Assembly (NCBI GenBank): GCA_045863195.1
Contig: BTUI01000016.1
Coordinates: 1-58,442, forward strand
DNA length: 58,442 nt
Source of the DNA: W-Chloroflexi-9 sp045863195
GTDB taxonomy: Bacteria; Chloroflexota; Dehalococcoidia; UBA2979
Direction of reading: 5' to 3'
Position numbers and translations under genes: made by a program. This document shows, one piece after another, positions 32,493 to 41,863 of the stretch. The notes under the pieces were generated by a model. That model did not search any database and had not been told where the DNA came from. It worked only from the letters and a program-made list of their open reading frames with translations. The stretch's first letter is position 1; the number at the start of each line of letters is the position of its first letter.

Positions 32493-33380
32493 GTGGCCGC
32501 GGATCGGGCGACAGCCGAGGTCGGCGTGATCGGCGGGTCCGGGTTCTATGAGATGCCCGGCCTCGCGGATGTCGAGCGCCTCCAGGTCGACACCCCGTAC
32601 GGCGCACCCAGCAGCAGCATCACGCTCGGCACCCTCCACGGACGGCGCGTCGCCTTCCTCGCCCGCCACGACGAGGGTCACCGCATCCTCCCCTCGGAAC
32701 TCAACGCGCGCGCCAACATCTACGCGCTGAAGGCGCTCGGCGTGCGCCGCATCGTCGCGGTGTCCGCCGTCGGCTCGCTGCGTGAGGAGATCGCGCCGCT
32801 CCATGCGGTGGTGCCCGACCAGTTGATCGACCGCACCCGCGGGCGCGCCTCGTCGTTCTTCGGCGGCGGCGCCGTCGCCCACGTCGCCTTCGCCGACCCG
32901 TTCTGCCCCGCGCTCGCTCAGGCCGTCGCCGCCGCGAGCGAGGCCGCCGGCGTCACCACCCATCGAGGCGGCACGCTCGTGGTGATGGAGGGCCCCGCCT
33001 TCTCCACGCGCGCGGAGTCCCGCCTCTACCGCGCGTGGGGCGGCGACATCATCGGCATGACCGCGCTGCCCGAGGCGAAGCTCTCCCGCGAGGCCGAGAT
33101 CTGTTACGGCGCGCTCTGCTTCGCCACCGACTACGACACCTGGCACGAGGCGGAGGCGGACGTCACCGCTGACCTGGTCGTGCAGAACCTGCTCCGCAAC
33201 GCGGACCGCGCCCGCGCGGCCGTCGCCCATCTGATCGCGCACCTCGACGAGGTTCCCGCCGGCTGTCCGTGCCCGGACGCGCTGCGCGACGCCATCATCA
33301 CGTCGCCCGACCTCGTGCCGGAGGAGACGCGCCGCCGCCTCGGGCTGATCGTGGAGCGGTACTGGGGGGCGGAGCGATGA
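32493..33380 (+). CDS. mtnP: S-methyl-5'-thioadenosine phosphorylase
   Basis: 295 residues from GTG 32493, with GGAGG at about 32483-32487. G-V-I-G-G-S-G-F-Y, F-L-A-R-H-D-E-G-H-R-I-L-P-S-E-L-N-A-R-A-N-I, V-M-E-G-P-A-F-S-T-R-A-E-S and the D-Y-D-T-W-H-E-A base-binding segment are typical of MTAP. It splits methylthioadenosine to adenine and methylthioribose-1-phosphate, the substrate of MtnA. Coupled to the GNAT gene (ATGA). Confidence 0.94.
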   Translation: MAADRATAEVGVIGGSGFYEMPGLADVERLQVDTPYGAPSSSITLGTLHGRRVAFLARHDEGHRILPSELNARANIYALKALGVRRIVAVSAVGSLREEIAPLHAVVPDQLIDRTRGRASSFFGGGAVAHVAFADPFCPALAQAVAAASEAAGVTTHRGGTLVVMEGPAFSTRAESRLYRAWGGDIIGMTALPEAKLSREAEICYGALCFATDYDTWHEAEADVTADLVVQNLLRNADRARAAVAHLIAHLDEVPAGCPCPDALRDAIITSPDLVPEETRRRLGLIVERYWGAER

Positions 33381-34288
33381 CGGACGCGCTGCGCCGCGAC
33401 GCCGCCCGCGACCGCGCGTACTACGCGGTGCGCGAGGTGCGCGACCGCCGCGTGCTGGAGGCGCGGCTGTCCGACGACCGCGCGTTCAGCGCCTACGCGC
33501 TCGGCCACCTCGAACCTGACCTGATCGAGTGGGCGCGGTTCTGGGTGGCGGAAGGCCCCACCGGCCACGCCGTGGTGATGCACGCACGCGCCCTCGGCTC
33601 GGTGGTCGTCACCGTGGGCGACCCGGAGGCGGTGGCGGCGATCCTCGCCGTCCACCCCGGCCAGCGCTCCTCCTACCTCAGCACCGCCGCCCCCGAGCAA
33701 CTGGCCGCGATCGCCCGCACCCACGAGGTGAGCGACACCCTCCGGATGCTGCGGATGACCGTCACCTCCTACCAGTTCACCGACCCCGGCGGGGACGTGC
33801 GACGGCTGCGCGGCTCGGACGTGGTGCGCCTCAACGGCCTATACGCCACGGACGGCAACCCCAGCCGGTACAGCGCGGACGCGATCGAGCGCGCCGTCTA
33901 TTACGGGATGTTCGAGGAAGGCGTGCTGGTGGCGGCGGCCGGGACGCACCTCGTCTCCCCGCACCAGTCGCTGGCAGTCGTCGGCAACGTCTTCACCCAC
34001 CCGCGCGCCCGGGGGCGCGGCTACGCCACGCGCGTGACCGGCGCCGTGACGCGCGCGCTGCTGGAGGGCGGCTGCGGCCAGGTGGTGCTCACCGTGGACC
34101 CGAAGAACGCCCCGGCGGTCGCCGCCTACACCCGCCTCGGATATCGTCAAGGGGCGCCCGTCATCGAGGCACGACTGCGGCGACGCGACAACTTTGGCAT
34201 CACACCCGCGTGGCGGCGGTACCTCGCGCGGCGCCGTGGACGCGGCCGTGGGGACGGGTTTGAACTCGTCGCCCCGGGCCGCCAGTAG
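33377..34288 (+). CDS. GNAT-family acetyltransferase
   Basis: 303 residues. The N-terminal half (about 1-150) looks like a degenerate first GNAT domain. The C-terminal half has the acetyl-CoA motif V-F-T-H-P-R-A-R-G-R-G-Y-A-T-R-V and N-A-P-A-V-A-A-Y-T-R-L-G-Y. The substrate is unknown. It lies inside the methionine/methyl-cycle run (start overlapping mtnP, 9 nt before ahcY), so it may act on a related metabolite or protein. Confidence 0.85.
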   Translation: MTDALRRDAARDRAYYAVREVRDRRVLEARLSDDRAFSAYALGHLEPDLIEWARFWVAEGPTGHAVVMHARALGSVVVTVGDPEAVAAILAVHPGQRSSYLSTAAPEQLAAIARTHEVSDTLRMLRMTVTSYQFTDPGGDVRRLRGSDVVRLNGLYATDGNPSRYSADAIERAVYYGMFEEGVLVAAAGTHLVSPHQSLAVVGNVFTHPRARGRGYATRVTGAVTRALLEGGCGQVVLTVDPKNAPAVAAYTRLGYRQGAPVIEARLRRRDNFGITPAWRRYLARRRGRGRGDGFELVAPGRQ

Positions 34289-34297
34289 GGAGCACAC

Positions 34298-35569
34298 ATG
34301 ACCACCCAGTACCTCGGCGATGTCGCCAACCCCGCGCTCGCGCGCGAGGGCGTCCAGCGCATCGAGTGGGCCGCGCGCGAAATGCCCGTCATGCGGCAGA
34401 TCCGCGAGCGGTTCGCGAAGGAGCAGCCGCTCAAGGGCGTGCGCGTGACCGCCTGCCTGCACGTCACCAGCGAAACCGCCAACCTGATGCTGGCACTCCG
34501 GGACGGCGGCGCGGACGTGCGCCTGACCGCCTCCAACCCGCTCTCCACGCAGGACGAGGTCGCCGCCGCGCTCGCCATCGAGTACGGCATCCCCACCTAC
34601 GCCATCAAGGGCGAGTCGTCCGAGACGTACTTCAAGCACATCGAAGAGGCGATCGCCCACGGCCCGCAGATGACCATGGACGACGGCGCGGACGTCGTCG
34701 CGCTGCTCCACACCAAGCGCCGTGACCTCCTCGAGGGCGTCGTGGGCGGCACGGAGGAGACGACCACCGGCGTCATCCGGCTGAAGGCGCTCGCCAAGCA
34801 GGGTGCGCTCGCCTACCCGATCATCGCGGTCAACGAGGCGAACACGAAGCACTTCTTCGACAACCGCTACGGCACCGGCCAGTCCACGCTGGACGGCATC
34901 ACCCGCGCCACCAACATCCTCCTCGCCGGCAAGACCATGGTCGTCTGCGGCTACGGCTGGTGCGGCAAGGGCGTCGCCATGCGCGCCCGCGGCATGGGCG
35001 CGCAGGTCATCGTCACCGAGGTCGACCCGCTCCGCGCACTGGAGGCCGTGATGGACGGCTTCCGCGTGATGCCGATCGCGCAGGCCGCCCCGCAGGGCGA
35101 CGTGTTCGTGACGGTCACGGGCGACATCAACGTCATCGACACGCCCTCCTTCCAGGCCATGAAGAGCGGCGCCGTCCTCGCCAACTCCGGCCACTTCGAC
35201 GCCGAGATCAACCTGAAGGCGCTCGCCGGCATGACCGAGGCGAAGCGGAACCTCCGCCCGTTCGTGGACGAGTACCGCCTGAACGACGGCCGCGCGATCG
35301 TCGTGCTGGCGGAAGGCCGCCTCGTGAACCTCGGCGCCGCCGAGGGCCACCCGGCCTCCGTCATGGACATGTCCTTCGCCAACCAGGCACTCTCCGCCGA
35401 GTACATGGCGAACGAGCACCAGAACCTGCTCCCGGACGTGTACGACGTCCCCCGGGAGATCGACGACGAGATCGCACGCCTCAAGCTGGAGAGCATGGGC
35501 GTGACCATCGACACCCTCACGGAGGAGCAGGAGCGCTACCTGAACTCCTGGGAACTCGGTACCGAGTAA
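34298..35569 (+). CDS. ahcY: adenosylhomocysteinase
   Basis: 423 residues, the length of the prokaryotic form without the 40-residue insert. T-A-C-L-H-V-T-S-E-T-A-N-L near the start, Y-G-T-G-Q-S-T-L-D-G-I, and the NAD site V-V-C-G-Y-G-W-C-G-K-G-V-A. It splits S-adenosylhomocysteine to adenosine and homocysteine, closing the methyl cycle with MetK. It is 40 nt before metK. Confidence 0.97.
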   Translation: MTTQYLGDVANPALAREGVQRIEWAAREMPVMRQIRERFAKEQPLKGVRVTACLHVTSETANLMLALRDGGADVRLTASNPLSTQDEVAAALAIEYGIPTYAIKGESSETYFKHIEEAIAHGPQMTMDDGADVVALLHTKRRDLLEGVVGGTEETTTGVIRLKALAKQGALAYPIIAVNEANTKHFFDNRYGTGQSTLDGITRATNILLAGKTMVVCGYGWCGKGVAMRARGMGAQVIVTEVDPLRALEAVMDGFRVMPIAQAAPQGDVFVTVTGDINVIDTPSFQAMKSGAVLANSGHFDAEINLKALAGMTEAKRNLRPFVDEYRLNDGRAIVVLAEGRLVNLGAAEGHPASVMDMSFANQALSAEYMANEHQNLLPDVYDVPREIDDEIARLKLESMGVTIDTLTEEQERYLNSWELGTE

Positions 35570-35609
35570 CCTCCCCCTTCACCCGCATCGCGATTCCCTC
35601 GGAGGACGC

Positions 35610-36821
35610 ATGACCACCTCGTTCATGAGCAGCCCGGCCACCCGGTTCACCAGCGAGTCGGTGACGGAGGGCCATCCGGACAAGCTCTGCGACCAGGTGT
35701 CGGACGCCGTCCTGGACGCGCTGCTGGAGCAGGACCCCGCCTCCCGCGTGGCCTGCGAGACCGCCACCACCACCGGCACCGTCTGGGTGTTCGGCGAGGT
35801 GACGACGAACGGCTACGTGGAGATCGAGGACATCGTCCGCCGCACCGTCGCCAACATCGGCTACACCGGCAGCGACATCGGTTTCGATGCACAGACGTGC
35901 GGCGTCATGTCCTCGATCAAGGGCCAGTCGCCGGACATCGCCCAGGGCGTGAACCGCGCCCTGGAGGCGCGCGAGCGCGCAGGCGAGGTCGACCCGTTCG
36001 ACCTGGTGGGCGCCGGCGACCAGGGCATGATGATCGGCTTCGCCTGCACCGAGACCGAGGAGTTGATGCCGCTCACAGCGTCGCTCTCGCACCGGCTCAC
36101 GCGCCGCCTCGCCGAGGTGCGGAAGTCGCGCGCGCTCGACTTCCTGCGCCCGGACGGCAAGTCGCAGGTCACGGTCGAGTACGCCTACGGCGCGCCCCGC
36201 CGCATCGACACGGTCGTCGTCTCCACGCAGCACTCGCCGGACATCTCCGAGAAGGCGCTGCGCGAGGCGGTGATCGAGGAGGTCATCCGGCCGGTCTGCC
36301 CGCCCGAACTGATGGACGAGCAGACCCGCATCTTCGTGAACCCGACCGGCCGCTTCGTCGTCGGCGGCCCCATGGGCGACGCCGGCCTCACCGGCCGCAA
36401 GATCATCGTGGACACCTACGGCGGCGTGGCCCGCCACGGCGGCGGCGCCTTCAGCGGCAAGGACCCCTCGAAGGTCGACCGCTCCGCCGCCTACGCCGCG
36501 CGCCACCTCGCGAAGAACGTCGTCGCCGCCGGCCTCGCCGAGCGGTTCGAGGTGCAGGTCTCCTACGCCATCGGCGTGGCGCACCCGACCTCGATCGCGT
36601 TCGAGGCGTTCGGCACCGCGAAGATCGATGAGCAGGAGCTCGGCCGCCTGATCGAGAAGCACTTCGACATGCGGCCCGCCGCCATCATCGAGCGCTTCAA
36701 CCTCCGCCGGCCGATCTATCTGCCGACGGCGGCCTACGGCCACTTCGGGCGGCTCGACCTTGACCTCCCCTGGGAGCGCCTGGACCACGTGGACGCGCTC
36801 CGGAGCGAAGCCGGGCTGTAG
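35610..36821 (+). CDS. metK: S-adenosylmethionine synthase
   Basis: 403 residues. F-T-S-E-S-V-T-E-G-H-P-D-K-L-C-D-Q at the N-terminus, G-A-G-D-Q-G-M-M-I-G-F-A, and G-G-G-A-F-S-G-K-D-P-S-K-V-D-R-S are complete. It makes SAM from methionine and ATP. No SAM riboswitch-like leader was recognised in the 40 nt upstream; it appears to be co-transcribed with ahcY. Confidence 0.97.
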   Translation: MTTSFMSSPATRFTSESVTEGHPDKLCDQVSDAVLDALLEQDPASRVACETATTTGTVWVFGEVTTNGYVEIEDIVRRTVANIGYTGSDIGFDAQTCGVMSSIKGQSPDIAQGVNRALEARERAGEVDPFDLVGAGDQGMMIGFACTETEELMPLTASLSHRLTRRLAEVRKSRALDFLRPDGKSQVTVEYAYGAPRRIDTVVVSTQHSPDISEKALREAVIEEVIRPVCPPELMDEQTRIFVNPTGRFVVGGPMGDAGLTGRKIIVDTYGGVARHGGGAFSGKDPSKVDRSAAYAARHLAKNVVAAGLAERFEVQVSYAIGVAHPTSIAFEAFGTAKIDEQELGRLIEKHFDMRPAAIIERFNLRRPIYLPTAAYGHFGRLDLDLPWERLDHVDALRSEAGL

Positions 36822-36900
36822 ACAAGGGCGACGCGGAACCGATCACGCGCCTGCTCCGTTCGGCTTGGACGGGCGCGCGGCGCGCGCATACGATCCGCGG

Positions 36901-37947
36901 ATGCGAGCCATTGTCCTGGTGGGCGGGGAAGGCACGCGGCTCCGGCCGCTCACGTGGCGCACGCCGAAGGCGCTCGTCCCCGTCCTGAACCGGCCCCTCC
37001 TTGACCACCTGCTCCTGCATCTGCGAGACCACGGCGTCACGCAGGTCACGCTCGCACTCACGAAGCGCAACGAGGCGATCCGTGCCGCCTTCGGGGACGG
37101 CTCCCGCCTCGGCCTCGCCGTGGACTACGCGTACGAGGACACGCCGCTCGGCTCCGGCGGCGCCATCGCCAGTATCGCCGCCGGGTGGACGGAGACGTTC
37201 CTCGTCTGCAACGGCGACATCATCACCGGCCTGGACGTGACCGCCATGCTCCAGTCCCACCGCGACCGGCGCGCCGAACTCTCGATCTCACTTCACGAGG
37301 TGGATGACCCCTCGCCGTTCGGCGTGGTCGACCTCGCCCCGGACGGCCGCATCCGCCGCTTCGTCGAAAAGCCGAAGCGCGAGGAGGCCCCCTCCCGCCT
37401 GATCAACGCAGGGACCTGGATCTTCGAGCCGCACCTGCTCGCGGAGATGGACCCCACCACCTTCAACCGCGTGGAGGACACGCTCTTCCCGCGCCTCGCG
37501 GACGCCGGCCGGCCGATCTTCGGCTTCCACCGGCCGTCCTACTGGGCGGACGTGGGGAACGCCCCCGCGCTGCTGCGCGTGAACCTGGAGATGGTCGCCG
37601 GCGCGCTGCCCGCGCGCTTGCCCTCGCCCGCCCCCGCCGACACGGTCCTCGTCGCATCCGACGCGACGATCGAGGCCGGCGCGCGCGTCGCCGGCCCGGC
37701 GGTCATCGGCGTCGGGTGCCGCATCGGCGCAGGCGCTGAGGTGCGCGACAGCGTCCTCTGGGACGGCGTCACCATTGGGCCGCGTGCCCGCGTGCTGCGC
37801 TCCACCCTCGCGACCGGCGTCAGCATCGGCGCGGACGCGGACATCGAGGATTGCGTGATCGCGCATGGCGTCACCGTGGACGCCGGCCAGCACCTGAGCG
37901 GCGTCGCGATCGAGCCCGCCGGATCGACGGAGGCACCCGCCCGATGA
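36901..37947 (+). CDS. nucleotidyltransferase with left-handed beta-helix (mannose-1-P guanylyltransferase-like)
   Basis: 348 residues. A-I-V-L-V-G-G-E-G-T-R-L-R-P-L-T at the start, E-D-T-P-L-G-S-G-G-A-I, C-N-G-D-I-I, V-E-K-P, then hexapeptide repeats from about residue 245 (DATIEAGARVAGPAVIGVG and following). A sugar-1-phosphate NTP transferase fold. With a PGM/PMM and a PGI/PMI next to it, GDP-mannose formation is the best guess, with glucose-1-P transfer as the alternative. Its end overlaps the next gene by 4 nt. Confidence 0.85.
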   Translation: MRAIVLVGGEGTRLRPLTWRTPKALVPVLNRPLLDHLLLHLRDHGVTQVTLALTKRNEAIRAAFGDGSRLGLAVDYAYEDTPLGSGGAIASIAAGWTETFLVCNGDIITGLDVTAMLQSHRDRRAELSISLHEVDDPSPFGVVDLAPDGRIRRFVEKPKREEAPSRLINAGTWIFEPHLLAEMDPTTFNRVEDTLFPRLADAGRPIFGFHRPSYWADVGNAPALLRVNLEMVAGALPARLPSPAPADTVLVASDATIEAGARVAGPAVIGVGCRIGAGAEVRDSVLWDGVTIGPRARVLRSTLATGVSIGADADIEDCVIAHGVTVDAGQHLSGVAIEPAGSTEAPAR

Positions 37948-39374
37948 GCGACATCAAGTTCGGCACGGACGGCTGGCGCGCCGTCATCGCGGAGGACTTC
38001 ACCTTCGACAACGTCCGCGCGGTCGCGCAGGCCACCGCGGAGTGGCTGAAACGCGAGAAGCAGGCCGACCGTGGCGTGGTGGTCGGCTACGACACGCGCT
38101 TCCTCTCCGGCTCGTTCGCCTCCGCGGTCGCCGAGGTGATGGCGGCGAACCACATCAAGGTCGCGCTGACCAGCACGTTCGTCCCCACCCCCGCGCTCTC
38201 CTGGGCGGTACGTGACCGTAAAGCGGGCGGCGGCGTGATGATCACCGCCAGCCACAACCCGGCGCGGTGGAACGGCTTCAAGGTGAAACCGGACTACGGC
38301 GGCTCCGCGCCGGAGGCCGTGACCTCGGCCATCGAGAACGCCGTCCCCGGCATCATCGCGGGGAACAAGGTGCTCACCATGCCACTGGGCGAGGCGGAGA
38401 CGCAGGGCCTCGTCGAGCGCATCGACGTGCGCGCGCAGTACCTCCGCGCGCTCGCCGGGTTCGTGGACCTGGACGCGATCCGCGCGGCCAACTTCAACGT
38501 TCTCATCGACCCGATGTTCGGCTCGGCGCAGGGCTGGCTCCCGCGCCTACTGGAGGGCGGCGCGACCACCGTGCGCGAACTGCACGGCGAACGGAACCCC
38601 TCCTTCCCCAACCTCCGCGCGCCGGAGCCGATCGCATCCAACCTCTCCGAGTCGATGGAACTGATCGCGGGCGGCGGCTTCGACGCCGGCCTCGCGACCG
38701 ACGGCGACGCCGACCGCTTCGGCCTGATCGACGAGCACGGCCGCTTCATCACGCAACTCCAGACGTTCGCGCTCCTCGTCTACTACTTCCTCGAGGTGCG
38801 CGGCGAGCGCGGCCCGATCATCCGGTCCGTGACGATGACGCGGATGGTCGACCGGCTGGGTGAGATCTACGGCTGCCCGGTGTACGAGACGAAGGTGGGC
38901 TTCAAGTACCTCGGCGAGAAGATGCGCGAGACGGACGCGCTCATCGCCGGCGAAGAGTCCGGCGGCTCCGCCTTCCGCGGCCACATCCCGGAGCGCGACG
39001 GCCTGCTCGCAGGTCTGTTCGTCCTCGACCACATGGCGCGCACCGGCCGCCGCCCGAGCGAACTCCTCGCCGAACTCTACGAGCGCGTCGGCCCGCACGA
39101 GTACGACCGCGTGGACATCACCATCCGCGCGGAGGAACGCAGCGCCATCGAGGCGCACGTGCAGGCGAATGAGCCCGCGACCATCGCCGGGTTCCGCGTC
39201 GTCGGCCGCGACCAGGTGGACGGCTACCGCTTCCACCTCGAAGGCGGCTGGTGGCTCCTGCTTCGCTTCTCCGGCACGGAGCCGCTGCTCCGCATCTACG
39301 CCGAGATGCCGAGCACGGAACAGGTCCAGGACGCGCTCGCGCAGGGCCAGGCGATTGCCGGGATCACCCTGTGA
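37944..39374 (+). CDS. phosphoglucomutase/phosphomannomutase
   Basis: 476 residues from ATG 37944. F-G-T-D-G-W-R at the start, phospho-serine S103 in T-A-S-H-N-P, the metal loop D-G-D-A-D-R-F-G, E-E-S-G-G-S sugar loop, and the C-terminal phosphate loop R-F-S-G-T-E-P. It interconverts 6- and 1-phosphohexoses. Coupled to the neighbours on both sides by 4-nt overlaps. Confidence 0.92.
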   Translation: MSDIKFGTDGWRAVIAEDFTFDNVRAVAQATAEWLKREKQADRGVVVGYDTRFLSGSFASAVAEVMAANHIKVALTSTFVPTPALSWAVRDRKAGGGVMITASHNPARWNGFKVKPDYGGSAPEAVTSAIENAVPGIIAGNKVLTMPLGEAETQGLVERIDVRAQYLRALAGFVDLDAIRAANFNVLIDPMFGSAQGWLPRLLEGGATTVRELHGERNPSFPNLRAPEPIASNLSESMELIAGGGFDAGLATDGDADRFGLIDEHGRFITQLQTFALLVYYFLEVRGERGPIIRSVTMTRMVDRLGEIYGCPVYETKVGFKYLGEKMRETDALIAGEESGGSAFRGHIPERDGLLAGLFVLDHMARTGRRPSELLAELYERVGPHEYDRVDITIRAEERSAIEAHVQANEPATIAGFRVVGRDQVDGYRFHLEGGWWLLLRFSGTEPLLRIYAEMPSTEQVQDALAQGQAIAGITL

Positions 39375-40447
39375 CCTCTGACCGGCCCGCCGCCATCGAG
39401 CGACTGCGCGACGACGCCCTCCGCGCGCGCGTCGACCCGTCCGGCTTCCACCGATTGCTGGAGGGCCTCCCGAACCAGGCGCGCGAGGCGTGGCGGCTGG
39501 GCATGGAGGGAGCGCTGCCGGGCCTCCGCCGCGTTGACCGCGTGCTGCTCGCCGGCGTCGGCGGCTCCGCCATCGGCGCGGACGTCGCCGCCACGCTCGC
39601 CTCCGACCGCTGCGCCACGCCGGTGCGCGTCGTCCGCAACTACCACCTGCCGCCGCTCACGGCCGAGACGCTGGTGATCCTCTGCTCCTTCTCCGGAAAC
39701 ACGGAGGAGACCCTCGCCGCGTTCGAGGCGGTCGAGGCCTCCCCGGCGCAGGGCATCGCGATCACCACCGGCGGTACGCTGGAAGCGCGCGCCCGGGCGG
39801 CCGGCATGCCCGTCTTCACCTACCAGTGGCCCGGCCCGCCACGCACCGGCCTCGGCTACGGCGCGCTCGTCCCGCTCGCCATCCTTCGCCGCCTCGGCGT
39901 CCTCGACATCACCGATGAGGAAGTCGCCAGCGGCATCGCCGCGCTGGAGCGCGCGGTGGAGGAGTACGGGTTGGGCCACGCGGAGAGCCACGCCAAGCGG
40001 CTCGCCGCGTGGCTGGACGGCGGCGTCCCGGCGATCATCGGAGCCGACCTGCTGGAGGTCGCCGCACGCCGCTGGGCCGGCGAGATGAGCGAGAACGCAA
40101 AGCAGGTCGCCGCCGCCTACGCCATCCCGGAGTTCAACCACAACCAGCTGGAGGCCGTCGCGCGGCCGGACACACATGTCGATCCGCTCCGGTTCGTCCT
40201 GCTGGATGCGCCGCCGGTACACCCGCGCAACCGCCTGCGCGTCACCCAGACGGCGGAGATGATGCAGGCTGCCGGACGCCACGTGCAGATCGCGGACGCC
40301 GGCGGCGAGACGCCGCTCGAGGCGATCCTCGCGTCCGCGTCGCTCGGCTCGTGGGCGTCCTACTACCTCGGCGTGCTGCGCGAGGTCGACCCCGCGCCGC
40401 TCACGGTCATGGACCGGCTGAAGCGCACGCTCGCACGGGAGCAGTAG
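39371..40447 (+). CDS. bifunctional phosphoglucose/phosphomannose isomerase
   Basis: 358 residues from GTG 39371. Two SIS domains: G-V-G-G-S-A-I-G-A-D and C-S-F-S-G-N-T-E-E-T in the first; F-N-H-N-Q-L-E-A in the second. This matches the short archaeal/Chloroflexi-type PGI/PMI rather than long PGI. It links fructose-6-P with glucose-6-P and mannose-6-P and so feeds the two preceding enzymes. Confidence 0.9.
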   Translation: MTSDRPAAIERLRDDALRARVDPSGFHRLLEGLPNQAREAWRLGMEGALPGLRRVDRVLLAGVGGSAIGADVAATLASDRCATPVRVVRNYHLPPLTAETLVILCSFSGNTEETLAAFEAVEASPAQGIAITTGGTLEARARAAGMPVFTYQWPGPPRTGLGYGALVPLAILRRLGVLDITDEEVASGIAALERAVEEYGLGHAESHAKRLAAWLDGGVPAIIGADLLEVAARRWAGEMSENAKQVAAAYAIPEFNHNQLEAVARPDTHVDPLRFVLLDAPPVHPRNRLRVTQTAEMMQAAGRHVQIADAGGETPLEAILASASLGSWASYYLGVLREVDPAPLTVMDRLKRTLAREQ

Positions 40448-40451
40448 CGCG

Positions 40452-40904
40452 GTGACCGCCCGCGCGACCGACTACCTCGTCGAGAACGACGCCGCGCGCG
40501 CGGAACTGGCGGAGGTGATCGCCGGGCTCTCCGAGGACGACCTCCGCCGGCCCACGCACTCCGGCTGGACGGTCGCGTCCACCCTCGCCCACCTCGCCTA
40601 CTGGGACCGGCGCTACCGCCTGGAACTCCTGCGCTGGGAGCGCGGCGAAGCGGGCGCCGTCACCGGCCCGGAGTGGGCGGACGACGACACGAACGCCGCG
40701 CTGCTCCCGGAGTGGCTCGCGATCCCACCGCGGGAGGCGTACCGCCTCGCCCTCGAGGCCGCGGAGGCGGTCGATACGCTGGTCGCCGCGCTGTCACCCT
40801 CGACCGTGGATGCGGTGGTGACGGCGCGCCGCCGGTGGCTGCTCCACCGCCACGGCCACCGCCGCGAGCACCTCGCGGAGATCCGGAATGCGCTCGCCGC
40901 CTGA
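40452..40904 (+). CDS. DinB-like four-helix protein
   Basis: 150 residues. V-I-A-G-L-S-E-D-D-L-R-R-P-T, G-W-T-V-A-S-T-L-A-H-L-A-Y-W-D and the C-terminal L-L-H-R-H-G-H-R-R-E-H-L are the three His-bearing helices of the DinB/YfiT metal-binding superfamily. Many members are thiol-dependent transferases (bacillithiol, mycothiol); the role here is unknown. It starts 4 nt after the PGI/PMI gene and ends the plus-strand run. Confidence 0.85.
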   Translation: MTARATDYLVENDAARAELAEVIAGLSEDDLRRPTHSGWTVASTLAHLAYWDRRYRLELLRWERGEAGAVTGPEWADDDTNAALLPEWLAIPPREAYRLALEAAEAVDTLVAALSPSTVDAVVTARRRWLLHRHGHRREHLAEIRNALAA

Positions 40905-40926
40905 CGCGATCACGCCCCGCGCACGA

Positions 40927-40954
40927 GAACGGCCCGCCTGGCGGCGGGCCGTTC
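40927..40954. terminator. bidirectional hairpin between dinB-like gene and rpsI
   Basis: GAACGGCCCGCC (40927-40938), TGGC loop, GGCGGGCCGTTC (40943-40954): 12 perfect pairs. Outer arms GCACGA (40921-40926) and TCGTGC (40961-40966) can extend it. It lies between convergent transcripts and closes the ribosomal operon. Confidence 0.8.
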
Positions 40955-40981
40955 TGTTCGTCGTGCAAGGACGGAGCGCGA

Positions 40982-41377
40982 CTAGCGCTTCGTGTACTGG
41001 GGGGCCTTGCGGGCGCGCTTGAGGCCGGGCTTCTTGCGTTCCTTCACGCGGGAGTCGCGCGTCAGCATGCCCTCCGTGCGCAGGGCGCCGCGGTAACCCT
41101 CGTCCGCGACGGTGAGGGCGCGGGCGATGCCCTGGCGGATGGCGCCGGCCCAGCCGGAGACGCCGCCGCCGGCGACGACCACCTGCACGTTGAACGCGCG
41201 CAGGTTCTCGGTCAGCGCCAGCGGGGCCAGCATGTCCATGCGGAGCGACTCACGCGGGATCACGGCCTCAGCGGGCTTGCCGTTGATCACCACGGCGCCG
41301 CTGCCGGGGTAGAGCCGCACCCGTGCGACGGAGGTCTTGCGACGGCCCAGGCCGTAGTAGTAGTGCTCGGTGGTCAT
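40982..41377 (-). CDS. rpsI: 30S ribosomal protein S9
   Basis: 131 residues. Y-Y-G-L-G-R-R-K-T-S-V-A-R-V near the start, and the C-terminal K-A-P-Q-Y-T-K-R tail that reaches the P-site tRNA. Last gene of the ribosomal block, 30 nt after rplM. Confidence 0.97.
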   Translation of the reverse strand: MTTEHYYYGLGRRKTSVARVRLYPGSGAVVINGKPAEAVIPRESLRMDMLAPLALTENLRAFNVQVVVAGGGVSGWAGAIRQGIARALTVADEGYRGALRTEGMLTRDSRVKERKKPGLKRARKAPQYTKR

Positions 41378-41407
41378 CGTCTACACCCCTCCCGGGTGCT
41401 CAGTCCT

Positions 41408-41863
41408 CTACTCGGCGCTCTTGCGAGCGCGGGTGCCGGTGCCGGCCGCCAGCTGCGCCTGGTGGGGGTGCGTCTGGTCGGAGTAGACCTTCAGCATCCG
41501 CAGCATGGCGCGGCCGCGGACACCGCTCGGCAGCATCCCCTTGACGGCCTTCTCAATGACGCGCGTGGCGTCACGGTTCATCTGCTCCTGGAACGTGCGC
41601 GCCCGGAGGCCGCCCGGGTAGTTCGTGTGCCGGTAGTAGACCTTGGAGGTCTGCTTGGTGCCGGTCACGTCCACCTTGCTCGCGTTGATGACGATGACGA
41701 AGTCACCCATCGCCAGGTGCGGCTCGTAGGTCGGCTTGTGCTTGCCGAGCAGCAGGCGTGCGGCCTCGTTCGCCACGCGGCCCAGCGGGCGCCCGGCGGC
41801 GTCCAGCACGTGCCAGCGCCGGTCCACGTCGTTCCCGCTCAGGCGGTAGGTCTTCGTCGTCAT
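41408..41863 (-). CDS. rplM: 50S ribosomal protein L13
   Basis: 151 residues. D-A-A-G-R-P-L-G-R-V-A-N-E-A-A, G-D-F-V-I-V-I-N-A, T-N-Y-P-G-G-L-R and a short basic tail. An early assembly protein. Its start shares one base with the truA stop, and it pairs with rpsI as usual. Confidence 0.97.
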   Translation of the reverse strand: MTTKTYRLSGNDVDRRWHVLDAAGRPLGRVANEAARLLLGKHKPTYEPHLAMGDFVIVINASKVDVTGTKQTSKVYYRHTNYPGGLRARTFQEQMNRDATRVIEKAVKGMLPSGVRGRAMLRMLKVYSDQTHPHQAQLAAGTGTRARKSAE

